A model generated the notes under the pieces. That model was not told the DNA's origin. It did no database searches and saw only the letters and a program-made list of their open reading frames with translations. A stretch of DNA of 64,000 nt from the NCBI GenBank assembly GCA_023653785.1, contig JAMKCH010007164.1, forward strand, positions 1-64,000, given 5' to 3'. Positions 23,001 to 31,849 of the stretch are shown piece after piece. Made by a program: the position numbers and the translations under genes. The stretch's first letter is position 1, and each line of letters opens with the position of its first letter. The DNA comes from Ophioderma brevispina (taxonomy: Eukaryota > Echinodermata > Ophiuroidea > Amphilepidida > Ophiodermatidae).

Positions 23001-25224
23001 TGTAGTAAGATTATCCACGGTGATCGCCATATTGGGGAAAATGCGCAGGGGCAGCGCGACTCGAATGTGACCACATGAAGAGTTGTATCACTCATTGGCA
23101 TTGTCGTGTGGTGGGTTCAAGCAGGTTGGACCTCGGATACAATACTAACCTTAGTGGCGAAAAATTTAGACCGCCTTACTAAAGGTAAGAACGAAATAAC
23201 ACATGCTTGATACAGAACTGCGTCACTGTAAGACACTACAGGTAAAAACAAGGCATTGTGCTTTGCATTAAGAGCGGCCAACTTTAACACTGAAAATTAG
23301 AATTCGACAAAACGTCGCAATGGAGCACGCGGTTTATCCTGTTAAGGTTAACCGAATTCGTAAGTGTGTCAGGGTGTTTGTTTGTTTGGTGTTTTTATTT
23401 CTTCTTTAAGGAATAATGGGTTGTGGTTAATTATTCAGTGGACGATACAAGATGTCATCTGTTATCATAAGCCTGGGATGATGGAAGGAAATGTACCCAA
23501 GGATACCATCCGATGCAGGAATGCCTATTGACTACAACCCTACCCATGAATAATGGGAAGTACCTGGTACCAAGTCTGCCAAAATGTTTGTGTCCATCCA
23601 GAGAAATGGATAAAATGCACTCTACCATTACAACCAAAACCACCATCATCTCAGTGATTTCTGAACGGTCTTCTGACTTTATCATATCCATACGGAGTTG
23701 GCCAGCACCTTGCGTGTGATGAAACAATCCTTCCTTGATACACCAGTTTCTTTGATTGCCTTGGCAATTAGATGCTCACATTTGTACATACTTGCTGTAT
23801 CTATGTGTCGGATGCCACACTCTTTGATAGCACAGACGACGGCCTCGTGGCTGTACGGACATATTGTTGGTGAAGTACCTGTGGAGTAAATTCATGTTTT
23901 ATTAAAGAGAAAACTTCGTGATCCGAAGTCTTAGTTTCCTTAATACCCATTTTTCTTTTTGCCTTTTAAGCATTAGAAGGAAGTATCTAACATGATTTGT
24001 AGGAATTTCAGAAATTCATTTTTCTCGAAGTCTCTTTATGTGACTTAAGTATGTCTTACTCTCCATGGAGGGTATTTGCAAGAAATCCCTCAAATGACCT
24101 CTTTAATGACTTTCCCCTCTCTCTTCCTGAATATTTCACATGGCTCATCTTTAAAGGATCATGAGTAACTAGCAACGATCAATTTTGTGGAAGCATTTTG
24201 ACCATTTATCAACAATGACTTCAAATGACGCTTAATGACCTATGACCTCAATTTAATATAAACATAAATAAAAATTATATTCAAATCGTCCACGCATGTG
24301 CGAGAACATGCCGTACAAGTAATTCTCCGTACTGATGTCATATTTCCCACAATTCATTGCAACGGTTATAAAGAAGTACAAAAGATTTTACAAACACTTT
24401 CCGGTTTTCGCTTATTTAAAAAAAAAGTGACTGTTTAAAGTTCTAGTACATAAAGTTTACATACTTAAAAGAACATATTCTATGTGTGGTGTGTGAGTAT
24501 TATGAAAACATATTGATTACGTTAACGCCCAATTAATATTCACCTATTTGACAATTGATATTAACATTTCGCCAAATACAATTTGTTCATTAGTACTTAA
24601 GCTCCTTGTCTTACATTTTAAAACTCCCGCCATAAACAGACATTCTTAACAGTTCATGGTAAAATCGCATGCACTTTTAATAAATATTGCAATGCATTAT
24701 GGGAAATAAGAATCATTCCAATAGTATTGAGAGATACTTGTAGGTAAATAATGAATGAGTGTACAATGTGCAGATTCTGTGACTTTTAAATACTTGTAGG
24801 TAGATAATGGATGAGTGTACACTGTGCAGATTCTGTGACTTTTAAATAGCACAGAGGTGAAAATCATACTGTGTATTAATAGTCTATAGCATATCGTGAA
24901 CTTGACAGCTTCGTTTTGTTTCTCAATCGATAAGTATCCTTAAAAAAGCTTATTTTCAACTTTTTTATTCTTAACAAATCATGCATGTGTACGGCATAGT
25001 CCACAAAATAAAGCAACAAAATATCTCGAATTTTTCGCAAAGAAGATGGAATCTGAATGTAAGATTTTGCACATTTGCAACACGCTAGCGAACAGTTCGT
25101 AAGACTAGGGGTCACGAAATGCGCTTTTCAAATATTAAAGTATATTTGACTCACCAATTCCCAAGAGTGGAACTTTTAAACCATTGGAAAGCGTTACAGT
25201 TTCTTCTTTAATATCTGGAGTCAT
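10976..25224 (-). CDS. Aldo-keto reductase gene, partial, four exons visible
   Basis: Aldo-keto reductases are cytosolic NADPH-dependent enzymes that reduce aldehydes and ketones in a TIM-barrel fold. Four minus-strand exons are seen. Exon 1 at 25,155-25,224 carries [13 protein letters not shown]. Exon 2 at about 23,709-23,878 carries HIDTASMY and FITRK. Exon 3 at 22,298-22,399 carries DLYLLHC. Exon 4 at 10,976-11,067 carries CRAIGVSNF. These supply all four tetrad residues (Asp and Tyr, Lys, His). Joins 1/2 and 3/4 each rebuild a split Gly codon, which supports the splicing model. About 144 of the usual 270-320 residues are visible, and the C-terminal half is missing or lies left of the window. 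Exon 2 seems to continue to about 23,655 with two compensating frameshifts, so the locus may be a pseudogene or contain assembly errors. The exon style recalls YtbE/glyoxal-reductase-like enzymes of invertebrates; substrate is unknown. Confidence 0.85.
11170..13096 (+). mobile_element. CR1-like LINE fragment, tandem copy 1
   Basis: The plus strand reads a reverse transcriptase across frames 11,186-11,515, 11,445-11,933 and 11,872-12,228. Visible blocks are [27 protein letters not shown] (about 11,700), [14 protein letters not shown] (about 11,825), [11 protein letters not shown] (11,945-11,977), [20 protein letters not shown] (about 12,100-12,160) and the active-site box at 12,199-12,210. The box reads Tyr-Ala-Asp-Ala in place of YADD. 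A C-terminal block with [16 protein letters not shown] (about 12,779-12,826) follows, then a 190-bp segment with ATTGCGAGGGTGCGAATG. Several frameshifts and the lost active-site Asp make it inactive. It lies in intron 3 of the reductase gene, antisense to it. Confidence 0.88.
13097..14950 (+). mobile_element. CR1-like LINE fragment, tandem copy 2 (indel-riddled)
   Basis: This is a head-to-tail duplicate of about 11,237-13,096, joined through the shared string TTGAACATAGT. It aligns end to end, but most differences are one-base insertions or deletions, many at homopolymers, so no long frame survives. The active-site box at 14,054-14,065 is again Tyr-Ala-Asp-Ala. The same terminal sequence (GTTCAA then GATTAGCTTGAACA) closes both copies. 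This is either a true tandem duplication that decayed or an unpolished duplicate contigging error. Confidence 0.85.
14951..15302. other. Unassigned spacer
   Basis: No gene or repeat was recognised between the tandem LINE fragments and the Jockey-like element. Confidence 0.4.
15303..18450 (+). mobile_element. Jockey-like non-LTR retrotransposon, copy 2, decayed ORF2
   Basis: It aligns with the element at 779-3,870, starting from the shared leader of T runs and AATTC. The endonuclease (from 15,376) is broken by indels but shows the family's ending near 16,055-16,085, where PNTDHH is read in one frame and the QHRPSL string in another. The reverse transcriptase shows [20 protein letters not shown] (16,735-16,760), [15 protein letters not shown] (17,112-17,160) and YGYADDLAI with YADD at 17,375-17,386. 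A thumb with HYLGVK, and a C-terminal part with [20 protein letters not shown] and a GAAGAAGAAGAAGA tail at about 18,433-18,450 follow, in various frames. The GAA tail matches the proved 3' end of the related copy at 32,559. Single-base indels are common. It lies in reductase intron 3. Confidence 0.88.
18561..19938. mobile_element. Foldback element F1 (CCRGGGCCGG termini)
   Basis: The left end beginning CCGGGGCCGG at 18,561 is matched in inverse by CCGGCCCTGG ending at 19,938. Inside, AGCTAAAAT, AGTTCA, GAAAACA and GTGATGACAAA recur in the same order in both arms. Further inward, strings around CTTGACCC/GGGTCAA and ACCAAAAT repeat in opposite sense. No transposase is seen. I found no clear target duplication. 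It lies in intron 3 of the reductase. Confidence 0.7.
19939..20640. other. No recognised gene
   Basis: Mixed-composition spacer. A T-rich tract with repeated GGTTAGG-like strings at about 20,560-20,640 is the only pattern noted. Confidence 0.4.
20641..20760. repeat. GGTCA-rich repeat fragment
   Basis: GTCAAAGGTCATGGACAAAG, then AGGTCAAAGGTCATCTGAGG, resemble the units at 9,230-10,300, followed by a CTTGCCAGGGGGATGACGC segment. Confidence 0.55.
20761..21405 (+). mobile_element. CR1-like LINE 3' untranslated region, truncated
   Basis: A T-rich region ends at 21,310-21,400 with a hairpin-forming segment (CCTGGGCTCCATGGGAGAAC and later CCTTCCCCAGG), then AAAGAAGAATGAATAAATAA, a short-repeat tail with polyadenylation hexamers. 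This layout is the usual CR1/L2-type 3' end. The 5' limit is uncertain. Confidence 0.6.
21406..22290. other. Intron sequence, no recognised element
   Basis: It lies within reductase intron 3. No coding or repeat pattern was recognised. Confidence 0.4.
22298..22399 (-). CDS. Aldo-keto reductase exon 3
   Basis: This is a 102-bp exon with acceptor TTTTGTTGCAG and donor GAAG|GTGGGT. It starts with AT, so the preceding exon must end in G to give Asp, and it ends with one G that joins to GT of exon 4. It encodes DLYLLHCP, which carries the catalytic His of the tetrad, then [15 protein letters not shown], the helix leading to the AIGVSNF strand. Family members usually have DLYLIHWP here; Cys replaces Trp after the His. 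Confidence 0.9.
22560..23000 (-). pseudogene. Tc1/mariner transposase relic
   Basis: On the minus strand FQQDNARPH (about 22,777-22,749) carries the second acidic residue of the DDE/D catalytic triad. [12 protein letters not shown] (about 22,675-22,640) is the third conserved block. Upstream, a [13 protein letters not shown] string and a TGGTGGGTCGGTGATGGTTT segment match the family's GGGSVMVWGG region. Frames shift between blocks and stops occur, so it is dead. It sits in intron 2/3 territory just upstream of reductase exon 3, on the same strand. The terminal repeats were not located. Confidence 0.82.
23655..23878 (-). CDS. Aldo-keto reductase exon 2, with apparent frameshifts at its end
   Basis: The acceptor is ACTCCACAG before 23,878. 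Starting GT completes the Gly codon split from exon 1. In frame to 23,709 it encodes [29 protein letters not shown] (catalytic Asp and Tyr) and [11 protein letters not shown] (catalytic Lys). After AAG at 23,709-23,711 the frame reaches a stop. After four bases (GTGC) the +1 frame reads [16 protein letters not shown], the expected continuation in this family. Another one-base shift at about 23,658 gives SLR. So either exon 2 runs to about 23,655 with an inserted and a deleted base, or GTGCTG is a donor and the match beyond is chance. I favour the former. The link to exon 3 is unresolved. Confidence 0.8.
24735..24846. repeat. Tandem duplication, 2 x 56 bp
   Basis: The unit TACTTGTAGGTA...TGACTTTTAAA occurs at 24,735-24,790 and again at 24,791-24,846 with about three substitutions. 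It lies in reductase intron 1. Confidence 0.9.
25155..25224 (-). CDS. Aldo-keto reductase exon 1 (coding start)
   Basis: ATG at 25,224-25,222 opens [20 protein letters not shown] followed by LGI and the first base of a Gly codon. The donor is ATTG|GTGAGT (intron from 25,154). The phase fits exon 2, giving LLGIGTSP as in the family's N-terminal beta hairpin. The frame is open upstream of the ATG for at least 15 codons and a possible acceptor (ATATACAG) precedes it, so an upstream coding exon cannot be excluded. Confidence 0.85.
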
Positions 25225-25317
25225 CTCAATCAAGTTGCAGTCAGTGTATGTTGTAGAAGCGAATTTAATCCTGGTACTCTGTATATCATGAAGTACAAAA
25301 CATCAAGATGAAACATA

Positions 25318-26525
25318 ATAGTAAGGTGCCCTATCGTCATGTTTTGGATTTGTCGGCTATTTTGCTACATTTTGATTTTATGTCTTTTTTTGGTAATATT
25401 GACACCTATGAACTCGAATTTGGTTGTTCCCATTTTTTTCGACCAGCCGTTTGGCAGCCATCTTGGATTTCAAAATGGCTTCAAATGTTTTTCAATATAT
25501 TCTCCCCCATACCCCCGTTTGTGGGCGACATAGAAAGGTAAAATTGGACCCCATACCCATTTTTGTGTCTAAGGTGCTTGCTATAGGAAAGCATTTTTAA
25601 AGTTGTTGTAACTAATTTGTTGGCGGCCATCTTGAATCAAAATGGCCGCCATGTGAATATACTTTGGCCTGTATCTTGACTTCTGGAATAACATACGCAG
25701 TATAAAAACACCGGTGCCAAACCCATTGTATTTGAGTAGATGTGTATAATACCCGAAGGGGTTGGTTGAGTCCACGATGATGAGAGATATCCATTGTACC
25801 AGCTGACAGTCAATGTTGATAAAAGGTAACAACCCTTTTTGATCAGTAAAACTCTCTGAGTATAACACTACGCAAGTTTTACTCAACGGGAAGGGTAATT
25901 GTTCCTTTTTTGATCAATGAAGGTAAAACAAACTATATAGTATCACAATAGTTTTAGGAAAATTGTGGAATCTCCATTATCACAAACATTACCCCAATTT
26001 TAGGCCATTATAGTATATTAATCACAAGTCCAGATACAGGCCAAAGTGATTTACACATGTCGGCCATCTTGATTCAATGGCCGCCAAGCGAAATAGTTTG
26101 CAACTTTAATTAGTTTATATAATAACTCCTTATGTACAAAGTTGGTTTGCATCGTTTTTAGCTCGGTTGGTTATTCATTAAGTCAGATACAGGCTACTAA
26201 AGTTATATTCAAATGGCGGCCATTTTTGAATGAAGATGGCCGCCAAACAAAAGTAGCTTCAACGTAAAATGTTTTTTACAGAAAAACCTGGAATCATAAA
26301 CATGGGTATAGAGACCAATTGTACCTTTCTATGTCACCCACAAATGGGTTTGAGGGAAATATGTTGAAAATAGCGGCCATGTTGAAATCCAATATGGCTG
26401 CGAAAACGGTTGGTCGAAAAAAAATGGAAATATCAAATTTGCGTTATTAGCCTCAAATTTTACCTAAAAAAGACAAAAAAATCAAATGTAGCCAAAAGCC
26501 ATTAAAAACGCAAGGAACCATAGTA
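25318..26525. mobile_element. Foldback element F2 with GCCGCCATCTTG-type motifs
   Basis: The two halves are inverted copies for about 500 bp each. Left-arm landmarks (GCTACATTTTGATTTT, TTTTTTCGACCAGCCGTTT, GTGGGCGACATAGAAAGGTA, GGCGGCCATCTTGAATCAAA) are matched in the right arm in inverse order (TACCTTTCTATGTCACCCAC, AACGGTTGGTCGAAAAAA, AATCAAATGTAGCC). The centre lies near 25,900-26,000. No transposase or clear target duplication was found. It lies immediately upstream of the reductase start. Confidence 0.82.
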
Positions 26526-27180
26526 TAACAAATCAATTAAACGGGCGGAGCAAATGAAATTATAAGGGAAGTTGTGGATATCCACCTTTCTTGTTGTGCA
26601 TGGATGTACCTTGGATATTTGTTTGCCACAACGCTCCGTAACCATTGGTTTAACCGGGCCATTACATATGGCGCGCAAGAGCGGTCATAAAACGTCGAGT
26701 ATGTTAAAACCACGGCGCGTGAGTTTGTGGCTGCCAGCAGGCCAGCTAGCAAGGAATTTATTTGGTGGGGGGTGCGGATTTGCCAGAAGTGGAACCATTT
26801 TTTGGTCGAGAAACATTTTTCGGCTCGCTGCGCTCGCCGGTCCCCAAAGTTTTTTTTTTTTTACCGTCGGCACCAAAATCTGAAGAGCGGGTGTGGGGGG
26901 GGGGGGGGGGGGGAGGAAAAGGTGGACAATACAACAGCATCGGCGCGTTCAAAAAACAACTATAATTATAGTGTAATGAGTGTGAACCACTGTTAGTGAC
27001 CGATAATAGTCGGGTAACCCACAAACACTGACAATAACACGCGCCAATTAAACACACCCGAAGCGGACATCTACATGGCAGCGGACGTTCAAAACATGAT
27101 AAAGCGGACTTTGTCATTTTTAGGGGGGGGCGTCGCACCCACCCCCTGGGCTCGGCCCTGGCTGCCAGTATTCATGTCAC
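26526..27180. repeat. Low-complexity and unassigned repeat DNA
   Basis: A near-palindrome CGGCTCGCTGCGCTCGCCGG lies at about 26,820-26,840. A T run (26,851-26,862) and a G run of about 20 (26,895-26,913) follow. The frames here are driven by the homopolymers. Confidence 0.5.
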
Positions 27181-27447
27181 ATCTGTTTCCGTCCTATCTT
27201 GATGCATTCTGGTCCCAGCTTATGTCCTTAGTCATGTACTGTACCGCATTGTCAGTTTTATGTAATTTTAAAAGGGGTGAAAGGACGGTAGGAGGAGGGG
27301 ACTCCCCACTACTTCCCTTCATCCCCTTTCACCCCAGGGACCCAAAACTGAGGGAGAAGCTTCGTATGCGTGGTGTAACGCTATGCTAGTATACTTATAC
27401 ACCATGAACTTGGATCGTGCTTGCATGTGAAATAAATTGATTGATAA
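27181..27447 (+). mobile_element. CR1/L2-like LINE 3' end
   Basis: A long hairpin (GGGGTGAAAGG at 27,274-27,284 pairing with CCTTTCACCCC at 27,325-27,335, with an inner GGGGACTCCCC) is followed by AATAAATTGATTGATAA at the end, a polyadenylation-like hexamer merged with ATTG repeats. The architecture matches the other LINE 3' ends at 7,745-7,940 and 21,310-21,400. Confidence 0.65.
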
Positions 27448-27809
27448 GCCAATTTTCCAAGGCACCCAAATCATTCCCAATAAAGTTTAGTCAACCGAAA
27501 CCCCGGTGTGAAAGCAGGATATAGTCAGGCGGGAGCCACAGTCCAGGGGATCCCTAGAGTTTTTTACGGAAAATAAAGCGTGAAACTAAGGTTGCGTAAG
27601 GAGTCAACTGAATCGATTGCCCTATTGTTCGCCATTGTTCCCGGACTATGAGTACGCTCTAATTACTTCTACACCGGTACCACACGCAGTTGATAATTTT
27701 ATAATCATTTAAATATAATTGATTGGATATTTATTACAGACATTGACTCTGCTGAGGACGCCAATAATGTTTTTGTTTTAAAATTTATTTATATATATTT
27801 ATACTCATT

Positions 27810-27960
27810 TGGTGGGTTCATACTTCATCGGCAGACGTATGTAGACGCTAACCTTTTGAACATGCTTTTTACGCTACGCGTATGCTCATGCATCTGGCTC
27901 GCAAAGCATGCTCGAAATCTAACGTCGGCCGACGTCTTCCAATGAAGTATGAACCCACCA
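27810..27960. mobile_element. Short palindromic MITE (TGGTGGGTTCATACTTCAT ends)
   Basis: Perfect 19-bp terminal inverted repeats lie at 27,810-27,828 and 27,942-27,960, and the interior is 113 bp. The inner sequences GGCAGACGT and ACGTCTTCC extend the pairing imperfectly. A target duplication is not certain (TT on both sides). Confidence 0.88.
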
Positions 27961-28504
27961 TTAGACGACGTATAGACCAGTTAAAGTCTGACTCAGAGAT
28001 TTCTGAATATAATTTTTTTTAATATATTAATTAAAAATAGTCAACTAGAACTAAAGATAATCACCTAGAATGCTCAATTCCAATGTTTGAAATGAATCGG
28101 ATTTTTCGTTTTGATGCAGTAAACATTTATGTGTATATAAGAGTGCCATAAGGTACTGTGTATAACAAAATTTCCGGATCCGGAATGTTTAAACAAAGAC
28201 GTGATTTTCTATATGAAGGACTTCGATTTGAGCTTAGCTATTTCACACAGTGATTAGTATATGGACAAGCATTATGTACATGCAAAAAACACAATTTATT
28301 TGAAAATTGAGGGCGCCCTCATCGGGAAATCTCTGAGTCAGCCTTTAACATCTGACGTCAGCATCAATTGTAAATACGATGCGCGAGCAGCCTCGCAGGC
28401 AAAACATTTCGAGGTCACAGCTGTCCCAGCATAATAAACAGTGCTTGACAGGCGTGTAATCTCAGCATCTATCTGTGGTGGAAGTTTTCCCGAACTTTTT
28501 TCTT

Positions 28505-28925
28505 CAAGATATTTATCGGTGAAGATGGAACGAAATGTGAATATGTTAAAGATTTATCTGAAAACAATCGCAGAGAGTACTTGGAGCGACTGAAACAAAA
28601 TCTGAGGAACAATTACCCGATCCTTATGAGTTAGATTCTACTGTGTAGGAAGATAAAAAAGATTGCCATCGATGCACTACGGCGACCACACACCAAGCCC
28701 ATTCACGCACGAGTCTCTAAAAGCATACAGATCCCTTGATGCTTATAATAATTACTTTATATCGGGTTATGTGAAGAAGTGCTTCTTTTACCAAGTTCCT
28801 AACTCCCAGTTTTGTGTCATCCGTGCCCTGGTTCACGCGGGGCAGAAGCCAAATGACAAGAGTCCAGTGAAGGATGCCTGGGTGTGTCTCTAAAAGTCTG
28901 GACAGATTCTTACCGCAAACTGCAC
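28505..28925 (+). pseudogene. Fragment of a SWIM-zinc-finger/YqaJ-type protein gene
   Basis: The frame at 28,663-28,893 reads PSMHYGD, TPSPFTHESLKAYRSLDAYN, YFISGYVKK and a segment resembling the region before the SWIM zinc finger, ending at a stop in DAWVCL. A following frame gives SGQILTANCTC, like the start of the SWIM Cys cluster. Upstream (about 28,517-28,625) another frame gives GEDGTKCEYVKDLSENNRRE and YLERLK. Many invertebrate genomes hold large families of such proteins, often transposon-related, with a C-terminal YqaJ nuclease; that part is absent here. Stops and frameshifts separate the pieces. Naming rests on remembered family strings. Confidence 0.6.
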
Positions 28926-28990
28926 GTGTAGGCCTACAGCTGGGTACGTACATGACATGTACAGGTTTCATGATTAGAACTTGTTTACTT

Positions 28991-29181
28991 CAGGGCTAGA
29001 ATTTCGGCGAGAATCCGAGAATCGATTCTCGCAAAGACTCTCGTACACCGATTAGCGTGAATCAATGCTGATTCTCGCAAACTTCAGAACCCAACACAGC
29101 AGCGAATTAGCCGATTCCCACAAAATTTGTTTTGGGAAATCAAAATTGATTCTCGCGCATAGCGACGAAATTCTACCCCTG
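28991..29181. mobile_element. hAT-like MITE (CAGGG...CCCTG)
   Basis: The left end CAGGGCTAGAATTTCG and the right end CGAAATTCTACCCCTG form imperfect inverted repeats. TACTT flanks both sides (28,986-28,990 and 29,182-29,186). Several GATTCTCGC copies lie inside. CAGGG-type ends suggest hAT; a 5-bp duplication is atypical but known in some lineages. Confidence 0.65.
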
Positions 29182-29252
29182 TACTTCCACATATTATGTA
29201 CTGTCCAAATCGACAGTCTGTTAAATATTTAACAACTATTGACTGGTCATGA

Positions 29253-29466
29253 GGGCGATGATGGAGATTATCGCTCCCGAGTTGCCCTAGCATACCTGGC
29301 CTAAAATAACTATCACCCCGAGGCGTAGTAGGCCAGGTATGCTAGGCCTACATAGTATACTAGGCCTATATAGTATGCTAGGCCTACATAGTATGCTAGA
29401 CCTACAAAGTCTAGTAGGCCAGGTATGTTAGGCCAACGAGGGAGCGATAATCTCCATTCATCGCCC
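29253..29466. mobile_element. Palindromic MITE enclosing an 18-bp minisatellite
   Basis: The left arm GGGCGATGATGGAGATTATC (29,253-29,272) and following bases to about 29,302 pair with 29,415-29,466. Between them four 18-bp units of the GCTAGGCCTACATAGTAT type occupy 29,341-29,412. Confidence 0.82.
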
Positions 29467-29621
29467 AATATACCGAATACATAGTCTTTGTTCACTGATT
29501 GGTCAAAACTACATCCCGTGACATTTTATTTTCTATTATTTAGCATCCTATAGCTTCCTACTCCTAGCTATGCATGATAGTGATAGGCCTACCCAAGGCC
29601 TAGACCAGACCTAGCTATGCC

Positions 29622-29786
29622 CAGGCCTGGAAAAAATGTGGAAATCAGGTTCATCTCCTTCCAGGGAAATTTGGTCATTACGAGGAAAATTGGATAAAGA
29701 AAAACATAAGAACTGGTGGGGAATCCCTAATAATTAGTGGGAAATTTGCCCTGCTTCCTGGGAAATCAACATTTTTTCCAGGCCTG
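29622..29786. mobile_element. hAT-type MITE with 8-bp target duplication
   Basis: The ends CAGGCCTGGAAAAAATGT (29,622-29,639) and its exact inverse (29,769-29,786) are flanked by GCTATGCC at 29,614-29,621 and 29,787-29,794. Start CAGG plus an 8-bp duplication fits hAT. The 165-bp element has no coding capacity. Confidence 0.9.
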
Positions 29787-29794
29787 GCTATGCC

Positions 29795-31840
29795 TAGGCT
29801 TGGGGTAATTGAGAACTGACACGAAAAAATAATACCAACAATGTAAGTAGAGGGGCCTACTCGACCACTCACCAATCTTGTCCTGAGTGGAAGTTGAAGA
29901 GAAGGATCCAGTTCCAAATCAAAATAATATTTTCAAAAAAGTACTGTAAGCTTCCAACTGATGAGCTCCATCGTAGAACTTAGTCTATCACGCACTAATA
30001 CAGTGACAGTGTTTCGTTTGCTCATATCTTACATTACCTGCATCCAGCATGAGCCGCATAGGCCACATCTGCCCTTTGTGTTTATTTTGTCCTTGTTCAT
30101 CACCATAAGCTCACATCACCTAACACTTGGTCATGATTAGATTAAAATTTAACACAGTTAAAAAAAAATATTATGCAGCTAGTGATTTCAAGGATCACAT
30201 ATCATGTAGTGTCCAAGGGAAGTGGACCACCCTCTATATTTCGTTGCACCACTATATTACATGCTATTGATACAAAATGAGATTCAAGATGACTAATTGA
30301 CACAAACATGTAATAATGAATCTATTTAGACCAAATTGTTCTTTAGGAGACTACAAAAATGCATTAAATTCAATGGACTTTTGCACCATGCATCAGCAAA
30401 TGCTTATTTTAATGTGCTACAAATAAACATATTCCTGAAAGGGATTGATTAGTACATGATTCCAATATGAATATATTTGTTTTCAGGTTTCATAATGTCT
30501 GGAAAATATGCAGTTGTTTCCAAGTTGTTTTTAAAAACAAAATGTTATTTTTATGACTTTTTTGTCGTATCACCATGGAGATTGTTAGTACACCCTGAAT
30601 GAGCCTTCAAAATTGCCAGAAGTTACAATCCCTCTATAATATGCTTTCATAAAATGTCTACATTGTTAGAATTTGCGATCCACAGCTTTTGAGACGATAA
30701 TGAGAATAGGTAAAATGCAGTCGATGTTCGTCTTTTGGAGTCCTTTATGCTGGTCAAAACCAATAAAGTCGGGCAAGTGGATATGACAAATGTGCAAAAA
30801 AAATTAAATTCAACAAAACAAATTTATAGTATCATAAATGAAAGACAGAACCTCAAAGTTCTTTTGAAAAATATCAACATGTAATCTTGCGAACTTTTAA
30901 TTGCAAACACCTTCCTTAGTCTTGTATTTCATTAATGGTGTTAACTTACGATATCATGTGATTAACACTAATTGAAAAATTTATTCACAAAGGAGGACAA
31001 ATGCTATACCGAGGTGTTGTATTAATACGGAATTTAGGTAAGTTTGTTTTGATTTCTAGGTGGTCGCTAAATACTATTCATGTGATCTAAATTATTTGGG
31101 CGCCACTTTACTATAACGATGAACTCATTTAGATCAATTTAATACACAATGATTTTTTTTTTCGTTTCTTGTTTATTTTTATGATATTCTACCCTAAAGT
31201 AGGTCTGTTGCTTTCAAATGAATCGAATTTGTAGCTGGCTATAACATTGGCTATTATCACATTGAGATGATCAATTTACTTAAATGATACAAAGGACCAA
31301 TTTATGAAACGTATGCTTACATGGAACATCATAAGTAGGTTACACAATCAAATGCCTCTGCTGACATGGTGATATCGAGGAAATTAAATCATTTAATGTT
31401 TCTGTCTAATACAAGTGATCAGTCAAAGAATTGCTAAGATTCTCCTTCAATGCTAATGGACTATCATCTACGAAATGAGTAATTTTTGAGGAGTCATGCC
31501 TTGAATTATTCGAAAATAAAAATAATCTGCCTACAATTCGGTTTGTTCTCGAATGGCAATTCCAATGTTAATGAATGTATTCCTAAGCTAAAATACCCAA
31601 ATCAACAATTATTGCGTGTCGTACATCTATATGTCCGGATATGCCCGATTATTTCATTTCAATATGGGGTTGTGTTATTAGATTGTTTGGATAAAGGGTG
31701 AATAACGTAAGTTCATTAATTTGTATCAATACTAACCGATTTATAGCTCCAGGGATATCACATTTTTACTTACAAAAAAACGCTCTACAGAAATACATAC
31801 AATGAAGCTTATCTTTCTGGAATGAATTGGGCCGGTATTT
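29795..31840. other. AT-rich intergenic, nothing recognised
   Basis: No open frame above 71 codons with a recognisable family, and no clear repeat pattern. Confidence 0.5.
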
Positions 31841-31849
31841 GCTTTGACA

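Noticed and set aside
26758..27138. 126-codon minus frame, Pro- and Lys-rich
   Set aside because: Open only because of G, C and T homopolymers; no family resemblance.
29341..29412. CRISPR-like short regular repeats
   Set aside because: Units are contiguous 18-mers with no spacers in an animal genome; it is a minisatellite inside a MITE.
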